Shown: piece after piece, positions 13,850-20,942 of the stretch
How the letters are laid out: the number at the start of each line of letters is the position of its first letter
How positions within the stretch are numbered: position 1 is the first letter of the stretch
From: Treponema sp.
GTDB lineage: Bacteria; Spirochaetota; Spirochaetia; Treponematales; Breznakiellaceae
Direction of reading: 5' to 3'
Length of the DNA: 27,719 nt
NCBI GenBank assembly: GCA_031277045.1
Contig: JAISLX010000048.1
Location: 1 to 27,719, forward strand
Made by a program: the position numbers and the translations under genes
The notes under the pieces: generated by a model
Seen by the model: only the letters and a program-made list of their open reading frames with translations
Told to the model about the DNA's origin: nothing
The model's database searches: none

Positions 13850-15793
13850 ATGGCGCAGCGCCAGTTTCAAACCGAAGTAAACCAGCTTTTGCATCTGATC
13901 ATTCACTCCCTCTATTCTAACCGGGAGATTTTTCTGCGGGAACTTGTCTCTAATGCTTCCGATGCTCTGGACAAACTCAAGTACCTTGCCGTGGCGGACG
14001 ATGCCTACAAATCCATTAGTTTTGATCCCAGGATTTATATAGCTTTTGATAAAGACGCCAAAACCTTGAGTGTTTCCGATAATGGCATCGGCATGAACGA
14101 AGCGGACCTGGTCGAATCTCTGGGGACTATTGCCCGTTCGGGAACCAGGGCTTTTCTCGAAAAGCTTAGCGTTGAGGCCAAAAAAGACTCCAACCTTATT
14201 GGGCAGTTTGGGGTGGGTTTTTATTCGGCCTTCATGGTGGCGGAAAAAATCGAGGTTACCAGCCGCAAAGCCGGGGAAGACGCGGTCTTTGTGTGGTCCA
14301 GCAATGGCCGGGACGGCTATGATGTGGAGCGGCTTCAGGGCAGCGGCCGTGATACTCAGGGAACCACAGTGCTTTTGCACCTGAATGAGGAGGGCCTAGA
14401 ATACGCCAACCGCTGGTCTATCGAGGACATCATTAAACGGTACTCCAACCATGTGGCCTTTCCCATTTACCTGACCTACGATGAAAACGAATACGATGAC
14501 AAGGGAAAGGTAAAATCCAGCAAAAAAAAGACCGACAAGATAAATTCCGGCGCGGCCCTGTGGCGGAGGGCAAAATCGGAACTTGAGGAAAGCGATTACC
14601 ACGAGTTTTATAAACAGATCAGCCACGACAGTGATGCTCCCCTCTTTTATGTTCATACCAGGGCCGAGGGAACCCTGGAATATACCACCCTCTTTTATGT
14701 CCCCAAAAAAGCGCCCTTTGACCTGTACAATGTGGACTACAAGCCGGGGGTGAAACTGTATGTAAAACGGGTGTTTATTACCGATGATGACAAGGAACTC
14801 ATGCCTACTTACCTGCGCTTTGTCCGGGGGGTTATCGATTCGGAAGATCTGCCCCTGAACGTAAGCCGCGAGATTCTGCAGCAGAACAAAATCCTTATTA
14901 ACATCAAAAACGCATCGGTAAAAAAACTGCTGGGCGAATTCAAGGCTCTGGCGGACAGGGCCCTTTCCGGCGGCGATGAAGCCAAAGAAATGTGGGAAAC
15001 ATTTATTCGCCAGTTTAACCGGCCCCTTAAAGAAGGCTTGTACCAGGATTATGCCAACCGCGATACCCTGCAGGAACTGGTCCGGTTTAAGAGTACCGCG
15101 GTGGAAGGCTGGACCGGATTATCGGACTATGTTTCCCGAATGAAGGGCGATCAAAAGAGCATTTATTACATCACCGGCGGTGATGAAAAAACCCTGCGGG
15201 CCAGTCCCCTGCTGGAAGCTTACCGGGCCAAGGATATCGAAGTCCTTATCATGGACGATGAGATAGATGACATTGTAATCCCTTCGCTCCACAGTTACCG
15301 TCAAACCACAGGTTTGTTGGAAAAACCCGGCGCGGACGGCAAAACCGAAAGCCAATCCTGGGAACTCAAGGCGGTAAACCGGGCCGGGGCCGACGAGGAA
15401 CTGGGAGAGAAAAAAGACCGGGCCGCCGAAAAAGAAATACGGCCCGTTATCGAAAAAATCAAGAAGGCTTTGGGGGACCGGGTAAAAGAGGTCAAGCTTT
15501 CCCGCCGGCTTCACGATTCGCCTTCCTGCATAGTGGCGGACGAAAACGACCCCAGCATCCAAATGGCCCAGATGCTGCGGGCTATGGGCCAGACCGAAAT
15601 GCCCGATGTAAAGCCCATTCTGGAAGTAAACGGGGAACATCCTATTGTTGCGGGTCTTAAAACTGCCGAAGACGAAGGGCGGATTGCCGATGTCGCGGGG
15701 GTGCTGTTGGACCAGGCTTTGCTGGTGGAAGGAATCAAACTCAAGGACCCTGCGGACTTTGTGAAGCGTCTTAACAGGCTCTTGGCTGGCTAG
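13850..15793 (+). CDS. htpG: Molecular chaperone HtpG (Hsp90)
   Basis: This 647-residue cytosolic chaperone is a GHKL ATPase that folds and stabilises client proteins with DnaK. The start ATG 13850 has AAAGGAG seven bases upstream, and the N-terminus FQTEVNQLLHLIIHSLYSN is the family standard. ATP-lid residues are visible: ELVSNASDAL (31-40, with E31 and N35), DNGIGM (77-82) and GQFGVGFYS (118-126). The middle domain carries LPLNVSREILQQN with the catalytic-loop arginine. The C-terminal dimerisation domain is present (MAQMLRAMGQ, near NGEHPIV). Length is close to the usual 620-650. It stands alone, with a gap of about 430 bases upstream and a strong hairpin right after its stop. Confidence 0.97.
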   Translation: MAQRQFQTEVNQLLHLIIHSLYSNREIFLRELVSNASDALDKLKYLAVADDAYKSISFDPRIYIAFDKDAKTLSVSDNGIGMNEADLVESLGTIARSGTRAFLEKLSVEAKKDSNLIGQFGVGFYSAFMVAEKIEVTSRKAGEDAVFVWSSNGRDGYDVERLQGSGRDTQGTTVLLHLNEEGLEYANRWSIEDIIKRYSNHVAFPIYLTYDENEYDDKGKVKSSKKKTDKINSGAALWRRAKSELEESDYHEFYKQISHDSDAPLFYVHTRAEGTLEYTTLFYVPKKAPFDLYNVDYKPGVKLYVKRVFITDDDKELMPTYLRFVRGVIDSEDLPLNVSREILQQNKILINIKNASVKKLLGEFKALADRALSGGDEAKEMWETFIRQFNRPLKEGLYQDYANRDTLQELVRFKSTAVEGWTGLSDYVSRMKGDQKSIYYITGGDEKTLRASPLLEAYRAKDIEVLIMDDEIDDIVIPSLHSYRQTTGLLEKPGADGKTESQSWELKAVNRAGADEELGEKKDRAAEKEIRPVIEKIKKALGDRVKEVKLSRRLHDSPSCIVADENDPSIQMAQMLRAMGQTEMPDVKPILEVNGEHPIVAGLKTAEDEGRIADVAGVLLDQALLVEGIKLKDPADFVKRLNRLLAG

Positions 15794-15846
15794 CGCGCGG
15801 TCAGCTTGAAACGCTTTGAGCGGCGGCGTTTCAAGCTGACCGCGCG
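15794..15846 (+). terminator. Perfect 21-bp hairpin directly after htpG
   Basis: The left arm (15794-15814, CGCGCGGTCAGC...) and right arm (15826-15846) are exact reverse complements over 21 bases with an 11-base loop. The arm starts on the base after the htpG stop. No T-tract follows, so it may act as an RNA-stabilising 3' hairpin or a Rho-barrier rather than a classical terminator. Confidence 0.6.
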
Positions 15847-15942
15847 TCGGCGGTGGTAAACCTCCGGTCAATCGTCCTGGCCGCCGTGTTCCGAAAGGTG
15901 TGCCGGGTTGCGGTCCAGGCCGGACCCTTTTAAGGGTAGCTC

Positions 15943-17121
15943 ATGATTTTTTATTCCCTCAATACCGTTTTTTTTCGCAATTTGACCAATACTACGCTGT
16001 TCGTTGGGGGGAAAGATGTCTTTCTGGTTGGGAAAAACGGGCAAGGGAAGACGAATTTTCTGGAAGCCCTGTATGTTGCCGCCTATGGTTCCTCGTTTCG
16101 GAGTTCTCCGGACGGGGAATTAGCCAGAACCGGGGAGAAAAGTTACGCGGTCCGGGTAGAAATTGGCCCTGGGCCGGGGGACGATCCCGGCTTACTCCGC
16201 CACGAACTCCACATCAAGTACGAAAAAAGCAAAAAAACGGTGTTTTTGGACGGAAAGCGGGTGGAAGATCGACGGGACCTAATCTCCGTGATACCCTGTG
16301 TCGTCTTTTGCCACGAGGACATGGAGTTTATATCGGGAAGCCCGGAGCGGCGGCGATGGTTTTTTGATCAGAGCCTTTCCCTTTGCGACAGCCTGTACCT
16401 GGACGATCTAAGAAATTTCCGCCGGATTCTGAAATCCAGAAATGCCGTCCTCCGCGAAAACGGACCCGGAGGGGCGTCCTCCGGGATTCTGGATGCCTTG
16501 GACCCCCAGTTGGCGGCCTATGGTCTTAAACTGATGGAACAGCGGGAAAAGACGGTGGAAACCTTTTCCGCCCTTTTTGAACCGCTGTACCGGGAGGTTT
16601 CCGGCATTCAGGGCATCACAATCCGCTACCGCCCGTCCTGGAAGCCCCGCGACATGGACGGGGTGGCCGCGCTGCTTGCGGAACGGCGGGAGGCCGATTG
16701 TTCCGCGGGCCTAAGCCTTACCGGGCCCCACCGCGACCGTTACATTTTTTGCCGGGGGACAGAAGAATTCGCCGGAAAAGCTTCCACGGGCCAGCGGCGG
16801 CTCCTGGCCCTGTTATTGCGGGCGGCCCAGGCCCGGATTTTTTCCGGCAGCACCGGAAAAAATCCAGTGCTGCTCCTGGACGACGTGCTTTTGGAGATGG
16901 ACGGGGAAAAACGGCGGCGGTTTCTTTCGGTCATGCCGGTTTACGATCAGGCTTTTTATACCTTCCTCCCCGAGGAGCCATACGGCCGCTATATCCAAAA
17001 CCCCCGGACGGCGGCGGAGGACGAACAGGCCGGACAGTTCGCCAGGGACCGGCAGGCCGGAACTCTGGTATACTGCATTGAGGACGGCGTTCCACGGAGA
17101 AAGGATGAAACGGGCGGGTGA
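15943..17121 (+). CDS. recF: DNA replication and repair protein RecF
   Basis: This 392-residue SMC-like ATPase helps load RecA at gapped DNA together with RecO and RecR. The start ATG 15943 gives the expected N-terminus (FFRNLTNTTLFV, then GKNGQGKTN with Walker A at 30-37). The signature region STGQRRLLALLLRAA (about 281-295) and Walker B/D-loop LLLDDVLLEMD (about 307-317) are present. It is somewhat longer than the usual 360-370 residues, through loops such as that around GPGGASSGILD. AAGGG about six bases before ATG is a modest ribosome binding site. Its end overlaps the DUF721 gene by 17 bases. In many bacteria recF follows dnaA and dnaN at the origin; neither is in this window, where htpG precedes it. 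Confidence 0.95.
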   Translation: MIFYSLNTVFFRNLTNTTLFVGGKDVFLVGKNGQGKTNFLEALYVAAYGSSFRSSPDGELARTGEKSYAVRVEIGPGPGDDPGLLRHELHIKYEKSKKTVFLDGKRVEDRRDLISVIPCVVFCHEDMEFISGSPERRRWFFDQSLSLCDSLYLDDLRNFRRILKSRNAVLRENGPGGASSGILDALDPQLAAYGLKLMEQREKTVETFSALFEPLYREVSGIQGITIRYRPSWKPRDMDGVAALLAERREADCSAGLSLTGPHRDRYIFCRGTEEFAGKASTGQRRLLALLLRAAQARIFSGSTGKNPVLLLDDVLLEMDGEKRRRFLSVMPVYDQAFYTFLPEEPYGRYIQNPRTAAEDEQAGQFARDRQAGTLVYCIEDGVPRRKDETGG

Positions 17122-17653
17122 TTATTTAGCGGCTATTATTGACGCGGATCTCTTCAAAAAAGCCAAAACTTACTCAGGGTTTTTTTCGTCCTGGGCGCAA
17201 ATATGTCAGAATTGCGGCATAGCCGCCGCAGCAGGTTACAGCCGGATACGGAATCTGGAAAAGGGGATTCTGGTTGTGGAGGCGGACCACCCCGGCTGGG
17301 TTCAGATACTACAGACCAAAGCTCAGTGGGTCCTGAACCATGCCCAGCGGCGTTTCCCCGAACTGGATATCCGGGGTATCTCCCTTACTCTGAGCAAGGG
17401 TGAAGCCGCTGTCCTCCGGCGGGAAGAGGACCCGCTTTCCTCATCGCAAACCAGTCCGCAATCCGCGCCGCAGCCCTGCCCGGCCTCCGAATCCCCGCGG
17501 CAGGATGGGCGCGGCGTTCCGTCCCGTCCGGACTCCTGGGACCGGATAGAGGACAAGGATTTTAAGGATACCCTTAAACGTCTGGAACAGAGTATCCGGG
17601 AACGGGAACGATCCGGTCCCAAAACCGGGAGGGAAAAACAACGGCCCCGGTAA
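17105..17653 (+). CDS. DUF721 (DciA-like) protein
   Basis: I take ATG 17105 (AGAAAGG just before it) over a start at 17078, because the family begins close to the KRAGDYLAAIIDADLF-like segment. The result is 182 residues. Residues 1-105 form the DUF721 domain, with WAQICQN and a later WVQILQTKAQWVLN helix. The rest is a Ser/Pro-rich linker and a charged C-terminal helix (KDTLKRLEQSIRERER). DUF721 is the DciA family, the ancestral loader/operator of the replicative helicase DnaB in bacteria lacking DnaC-type loaders. The gene overlaps recF by 17 bases, the arrangement I remember from Treponema pallidum, where a small conserved gene follows recF. A DciA role is inferred from the family. Confidence 0.8.
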   Translation: MKRAGDYLAAIIDADLFKKAKTYSGFFSSWAQICQNCGIAAAAGYSRIRNLEKGILVVEADHPGWVQILQTKAQWVLNHAQRRFPELDIRGISLTLSKGEAAVLRREEDPLSSSQTSPQSAPQPCPASESPRQDGRGVPSRPDSWDRIEDKDFKDTLKRLEQSIRERERSGPKTGREKQRPR

Positions 17654-18654
17654 CCCATCCCTCGACATCCCCTTATGCATCCTGCGCCCTCTGTCCCAGA
17701 TGCTGTTCAGTAAACCGCCTGGCGGGAGCCGGGGGCCGGTGCGGGGAAACGGCGGAACTGCGGCTGGCCGCCGCGTCCATCCATCGGGGAGAGGAGCCCC
17801 CCATCAGCGGCCGCGGCGGTTCGGGAACCATTTTTGTAACCGGCTGCGGCCTGGGCTGCAATTTCTGCCAGAATTACCAAATTTCCCGCCTTGGCATGGG
17901 CCGGGCCGTCAGTCCCGCCGGGTTTGCTGCCATTACGCTGGCCCTTGAAACGGCGGGCGCGGAAAATATCAACATTGTTACCGGAACCCACGCGGCGCCC
18001 GCCATTGCCGTGGGCCTGGACCTGGCCAGGGAACGGGGGCTGAATATCCCGGTACTCTGGAATTCATCGGCCTATGAAAACGAGGCCGTTCTGGATATGT
18101 TGCGGGACCGGGTGGATGTGTACCTGCCGGATCTAAAAACCCTGGACCCCCAGGTGGGGGCGCGATTTTTTAAGGCAAGCGACTATCCCCAATACGCGGC
18201 GGCGGCCATTCTGCGGATGCTGAGCTTCCGGGGGGAACTGCGCTGGAAAAACACGGTCAAAGATCTGACCGCGGATAGCGGAACCCCCGGTTCCGCGTCC
18301 ATTTTGGCGCGGGGAGTCATTATCCGGCACCTTATCATTCCCGGATACCTGGAATCTACCCGGGAAGTTATCAAATGGTTTTGCCGCTACGCCCAGGGCA
18401 AGGCTCTTCTTTCCCTAATGACCCAGTACACCCACTGCGCCGGAGGGGAAAAAACCTCCGGACCGGCCGCGCCCCAACGGTACCTGGGCCGGGAGGAATA
18501 CGAGCGGGTAATGGAATGGCTTACGGAATATGGGGTTGAGGACGGGTTTTACCAGGAACCTGCGCCGGGCCGGGACTGGCTGCCTGATTTTAACCAGGTA
18601 AACCCCTTTTCTTCCCGCCTTTCCCGGCCCGTTTGGCACTGGGGCGTTTTTTAG
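17641..18654 (+). CDS. COG1313 (PflX-type) radical SAM protein, start unresolved or frameshifted
   Basis: The body clearly belongs to the radical SAM proteins annotated as PflX or pyruvate formate-lyase activating enzyme-like. It carries SCALCPRCCSVNR with the family's N-terminal cysteines, then CGLGCNFCQNY with the CxxxCxxC cluster motif, and a C-terminal YTHCAGGE-like region. Substrate is unknown. The frame is open from 17578 to 18654 but has no ATG, GTG or TTG before 17896, and a start there would remove both cysteine motifs. Two readings remain. One is a rare ACG start at 17641, seven bases after GGGAGGG (17627-17633), which is the start given here. The other is the ATG at 17675, just ahead of the SCALCP codons but one frame off, needing one restored base. 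It follows the DUF721 gene closely and is probably in the recF operon. Confidence 0.75.
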   Translation, partial: TAPVTHPSTSPYASCALCPRCCSVNRLAGAGGRCGETAELRLAAASIHRGEEPPISGRGGSGTIFVTGCGLGCNFCQNYQISRLGMGRAVSPAGFAAITLALETAGAENINIVTGTHAAPAIAVGLDLARERGLNIPVLWNSSAYENEAVLDMLRDRVDVYLPDLKTLDPQVGARFFKASDYPQYAAAAILRMLSFRGELRWKNTVKDLTADSGTPGSASILARGVIIRHLIIPGYLESTREVIKWFCRYAQGKALLSLMTQYTHCAGGEKTSGPAAPQRYLGREEYERVMEWLTEYGVEDGFYQEPAPGRDWLPDFNQVNPFSSRLSRPVWHWGVF

Positions 18655-18655
18655 C

Positions 18656-18671
18656 GGCCTGCCGCGTGTGC
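18656..18671 (+). repeat. Post-stop repeat, short copy
   Basis: GGCCTGCCGCGTGTGC begins one base after the radical SAM gene stop. It resembles GAGCCTGCSGCGCTTGTGG at 7654 and 20862, with a shorter and altered right end. Confidence 0.35.
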
Positions 18672-18747
18672 AAACCTGGTATTTTGCGCAGCATTTTAGC
18701 TATTTGCGCCGCCTTGAGGGTGGCCGGACCGGACGGGTTATGCTATC

Positions 18748-18764
18748 CTAAAAGTTAAGTTTAG
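18748..18764. promoter_or_regulatory. Palindromic candidate operator upstream of the PLP lyase operon
   Basis: CTAAA and TTTAG flank AGTTAAG, an imperfect 17-base palindrome that ends five bases before the -35 box. The operon encodes two Rrf2 regulators, and Rrf2 proteins commonly control their own operons from such sites. No stated consensus of IscR or CymR is matched. Confidence 0.35.
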
Positions 18765-18768
18765 ACCC

Positions 18769-18797
18769 TTGCCACGGAGCTGCCCATATCCTACAAT
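18769..18797 (+). promoter_or_regulatory. Promoter of the PLP lyase-Rrf2 operon
   Basis: TTGCCA (18769-18774) and TACAAT (18792-18797) stand 17 bases apart. Transcription would start near 18803-18805, so the messenger would begin almost at the ribosome binding site TAGGAG (18803-18808), leaving a leader of only ten or so bases. argA has the same -35 box and spacing. Confidence 0.65.
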
Positions 18798-18814
18798 CCG
18801 ACTAGGAGTTTTAT

Positions 18815-20002
18815 GTGATCAGCACAGAAATCTGCCCTTCCCCTGCGGAGGTGTCGCTGGATACTCTGGCGGTGCATGGGGGAAGTCTTTTCGAGGGTCT
18901 TACCGGCGCTGTAAGTGTCCCAATTTACCAGAGTTCAACCTTCAGACACCCCGGCCTTGGGGAGAGTACCGGCTTTGATTACGGCCGGGGGTCCAATCCT
19001 ACCAGAATGGAACTGGAGCGGGCGCTGGCCCGGCTGGAAGGGGGGCGTTACGCGCTTGCCTTTGCCAGCGGCATGGGGGCAATTTCCGCTTTTATCAAGC
19101 TGTTCAAGCCGGGGGATCACCTGCTGATCTCCGAGGACCTCTACGGCGGGACCTACCGGCTTTTTAGCGATTTTTACCAGAGCTACGGTTTTTCCTTTTC
19201 CTGGGTCGATACAAGTGATGCTGTCAAACTGCGCGGCGCTGTACGGGACGAAACCAGGGCTATTTTTATCGAAACTCCCTCCAACCCAATGATGAAGGTA
19301 ACGGATATCCGCCTGTGCGCGGACCTTATCCACCGGAAAGGGGGGCTGCTGGCGGTGGATAATACCTTTCTTTCTCCCTATTTTCAGAATCCTCTGGCCC
19401 TGGGGGCGGATCTGGTGGTCCACAGTGGAACGAAATACCTGGCGGGACACAACGATACGCTGTCCGGTTTTTTGGTTCACTCCCGGGAGGAACTGGAGGA
19501 GCCGCTGCGGAACGTACAAAAAAGTGAGGGGGCACATCTGGGACCTTTTGACAGTTGGCTTACCCTGCGGGGGATCAAGACGCTGGCCCTGCGGATGGAA
19601 CGGCACGCGCTGAACGGGCGTAAAATTGCCGAGTGGCTGCGGGGACAGGAGCAGGTAGAAAAAGTATTTTACACCGGTTTTGAGGACCACCCCCAGTTCG
19701 CGCTTTCCACCGCCCAGACCCGCGGGCACAGCGGCATGGTCTCGTTTTACTTAAAGCGGAGCGCCGATGTGCCGGTAATACTGCGGAGCGTGTCCCTCAT
19801 CCTGTTTGCCGAAAGCTTGGGGGGTGTAGAATCCCTCATTACCTACCCGCTGGTACAAACCCATTCGGCCATACCGGAAGCAATGCGATTGTCCGCAGGG
19901 GTAAACGACCGGCTTATGCGGCTGTCCGTGGGCATAGAGAACCCGGATGATCTTATTGCCGATCTGCGCGCGGCTTTTAAGCGCTGTACCCGGGGAACAT
20001 GA
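18815..20002 (+). CDS. Cys/Met metabolism PLP-dependent lyase/synthase
   Basis: This 395-residue fold-type I PLP enzyme starts at GTG 18815. The ATG two bases earlier runs straight into TGA, and TAGGAG stands six bases before GTG. Diagnostic residues are FDYGRGSNPTR (54-64, phosphate-binding Y and R), DLYGGTYRLF (Y110 stacking on PLP), AVDNTF (D182) and HSGTKYLAGHND (Schiff-base K207). The late segment LGGVESLITYP is typical of the cystathionine gamma-synthase, beta-lyase, gamma-lyase and methionine gamma-lyase group. AGHNDT after the lysine is commoner in cystathionine gamma-/homocysteine lyases than in MetB, but I cannot fix the reaction. It is cytosolic. It overlaps the first Rrf2 gene in ATGA, so sulphur amino acid state and regulator synthesis are coupled. 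The final enzyme name is open. Confidence 0.9.
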   Translation: MISTEICPSPAEVSLDTLAVHGGSLFEGLTGAVSVPIYQSSTFRHPGLGESTGFDYGRGSNPTRMELERALARLEGGRYALAFASGMGAISAFIKLFKPGDHLLISEDLYGGTYRLFSDFYQSYGFSFSWVDTSDAVKLRGAVRDETRAIFIETPSNPMMKVTDIRLCADLIHRKGGLLAVDNTFLSPYFQNPLALGADLVVHSGTKYLAGHNDTLSGFLVHSREELEEPLRNVQKSEGAHLGPFDSWLTLRGIKTLALRMERHALNGRKIAEWLRGQEQVEKVFYTGFEDHPQFALSTAQTRGHSGMVSFYLKRSADVPVILRSVSLILFAESLGGVESLITYPLVQTHSAIPEAMRLSAGVNDRLMRLSVGIENPDDLIADLRAAFKRCTRGT

Positions 20003-20430
20003 GAATCTCTACTAAAGGGCGTTATTCACTGGAAGCCCTTCTTTACATGGCCCTGCTGTCCAAAGGGGAGTACACAAGTACCAGAATAATCGCGGAAAAC
20101 ACGGGGATTTCGGAAGGCTACCTGGAACAGCTTTTTATCCCCCTGCGAAAAGCGGGGATTGTGCTGGGCTTCCGGGGACCCCAGGGGGGATACCTGCCGG
20201 GAAGGGGCCTGGATAAAATTACCGTGGGGGATATTCTGCGGGCTGTGGAAGGAACCCTGGAACCTGTGGAATGTATCAGCGTTAAGACCTGTCCAATACG
20301 AAAAACCTGCGGGTCCCGGCAGACTTGGGTGGAATTGTACAACGAAATTTCTGTCTGCGTGGACTCTCTTACCCTGGAAGATCTGGTGCATGTTTATCAA
20401 ACGATGGGTGAGGCGGAGTACATGATATGA
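19999..20430 (+). CDS. Rrf2-family regulator with IscR-like cysteine triad
   Basis: This 143-residue DNA-binding protein begins MRISTKGRYSLEALLYMA, the standard Rrf2 opening. Helix-turn-helix residues follow around IIAENTGISEGYLEQLF, and the wing holds GFRGPQGGYLPGR. Cysteines at about 92, 98 and 104 (CISVKTCPIRKTC) have the exact C-X5-C-X5-C spacing used by IscR to bind a [2Fe-2S] cluster. The protein is therefore likely a sensor of iron-sulphur, oxidative or nitrosative state. The ATGA overlaps with both the PLP lyase and the next Rrf2 gene place it in one operon. Control of sulphur amino acid breakdown, possibly as a sulphur source for clusters, is inferred from the context. Confidence 0.92.
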   Translation: MRISTKGRYSLEALLYMALLSKGEYTSTRIIAENTGISEGYLEQLFIPLRKAGIVLGFRGPQGGYLPGRGLDKITVGDILRAVEGTLEPVECISVKTCPIRKTCGSRQTWVELYNEISVCVDSLTLEDLVHVYQTMGEAEYMI

Positions 20431-20861
20431 AAATTTCCACACGGGGCCGTTATGGAATCAGACTCCTTGTCGATCTGGCCGAACACACAGGGGAGTCCCA
20501 CATACCGCTGGCGGTTGTGGCTGAACGGAAAGGTATATCGATCCGCTACCTGGAACAGGTAGCAATAATACTCAGGCGTTCCGGTTTTATCAGGTCCGTC
20601 AAGGGCGCTTCCGGCGGCTACGCCCTAACCCGGCCGCCCCAGGATATTATCCTGGGAGATGTGCTGCGGGTGCTGGAAGGGGACATGCTGGTGGTAGATC
20701 CGCCCCTTCCCGATGTCCAGGAAACCCGGTTTCAACGCTGCATCAGAACCGCCGTGTTTGACCGGATGAACGAGGGAATTGCCAAGATCATCGATCAGAA
20801 ACCTCTTTCCGCCGTGGTCTGTTCAACCGATCCAAAAGAATCCCTCATGTACTTTATCTAA
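20427..20861 (+). CDS. Rrf2-family regulator without the cysteine triad
   Basis: This 144-residue regulator begins MKISTRGRYGIRLLVDLAE. The helix-turn-helix region is VAERKGISIRYLEQV, and the wing is SVKGASGGYALTRP. It is clearly related to the preceding gene and probably arose by duplication. However, the cysteine-rich loop is replaced by DPPLPDVQETRFQRC, with only isolated cysteines (one near FQRC and one near VVC), so an IscR-type cluster is not expected. In this it resembles CymR-type Rrf2 proteins, which sense cysteine metabolism through a partner enzyme. It starts inside the stop of the first Rrf2 gene (ATGA). The pair may form heterodimers or divide redox and sulphur sensing. Confidence 0.9.
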   Translation: MKISTRGRYGIRLLVDLAEHTGESHIPLAVVAERKGISIRYLEQVAIILRRSGFIRSVKGASGGYALTRPPQDIILGDVLRVLEGDMLVVDPPLPDVQETRFQRCIRTAVFDRMNEGIAKIIDQKPLSAVVCSTDPKESLMYFI

Positions 20862-20886
20862 GAGCCTGCGGCGCTTGTGGATTTTT
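20862..20886 (+). repeat. Post-stop repeat, copy 2
   Basis: GAGCCTGCGGCGCTTGTGG followed by ATTTTT begins on the base after the second Rrf2 stop. It differs from the copy at 7654 by one base in the first 19. The T-run follows, but there is no good stem, so a terminator role is uncertain. Confidence 0.5.
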
Positions 20887-20907
20887 GCGCCCCCACCGGG
20901 CCAAATA

Positions 20908-20936
20908 TTGCCAGATTATCCGGTAATGTTTATTCT
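20908..20936 (+). promoter_or_regulatory. argA promoter, predicted leaderless start
   Basis: TTGCCA (20908-20913) and TATTCT (20931-20936) are 17 bases apart. Seven bases downstream lies the A of the argA ATG (20943), so the transcript would begin at the start codon. No Shine-Dalgarno is seen before this ATG, which agrees with a leaderless messenger. Confidence 0.5.
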
Positions 20937-20942
20937 TAACCT

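Noticed and set aside
18655..18814. SAM, cobalamin or T-box riboswitch ahead of the PLP lyase
   Set aside because: None of the conserved cores is seen, and the promoter lies only about 20 bases before the start codon, leaving no room for a leader.
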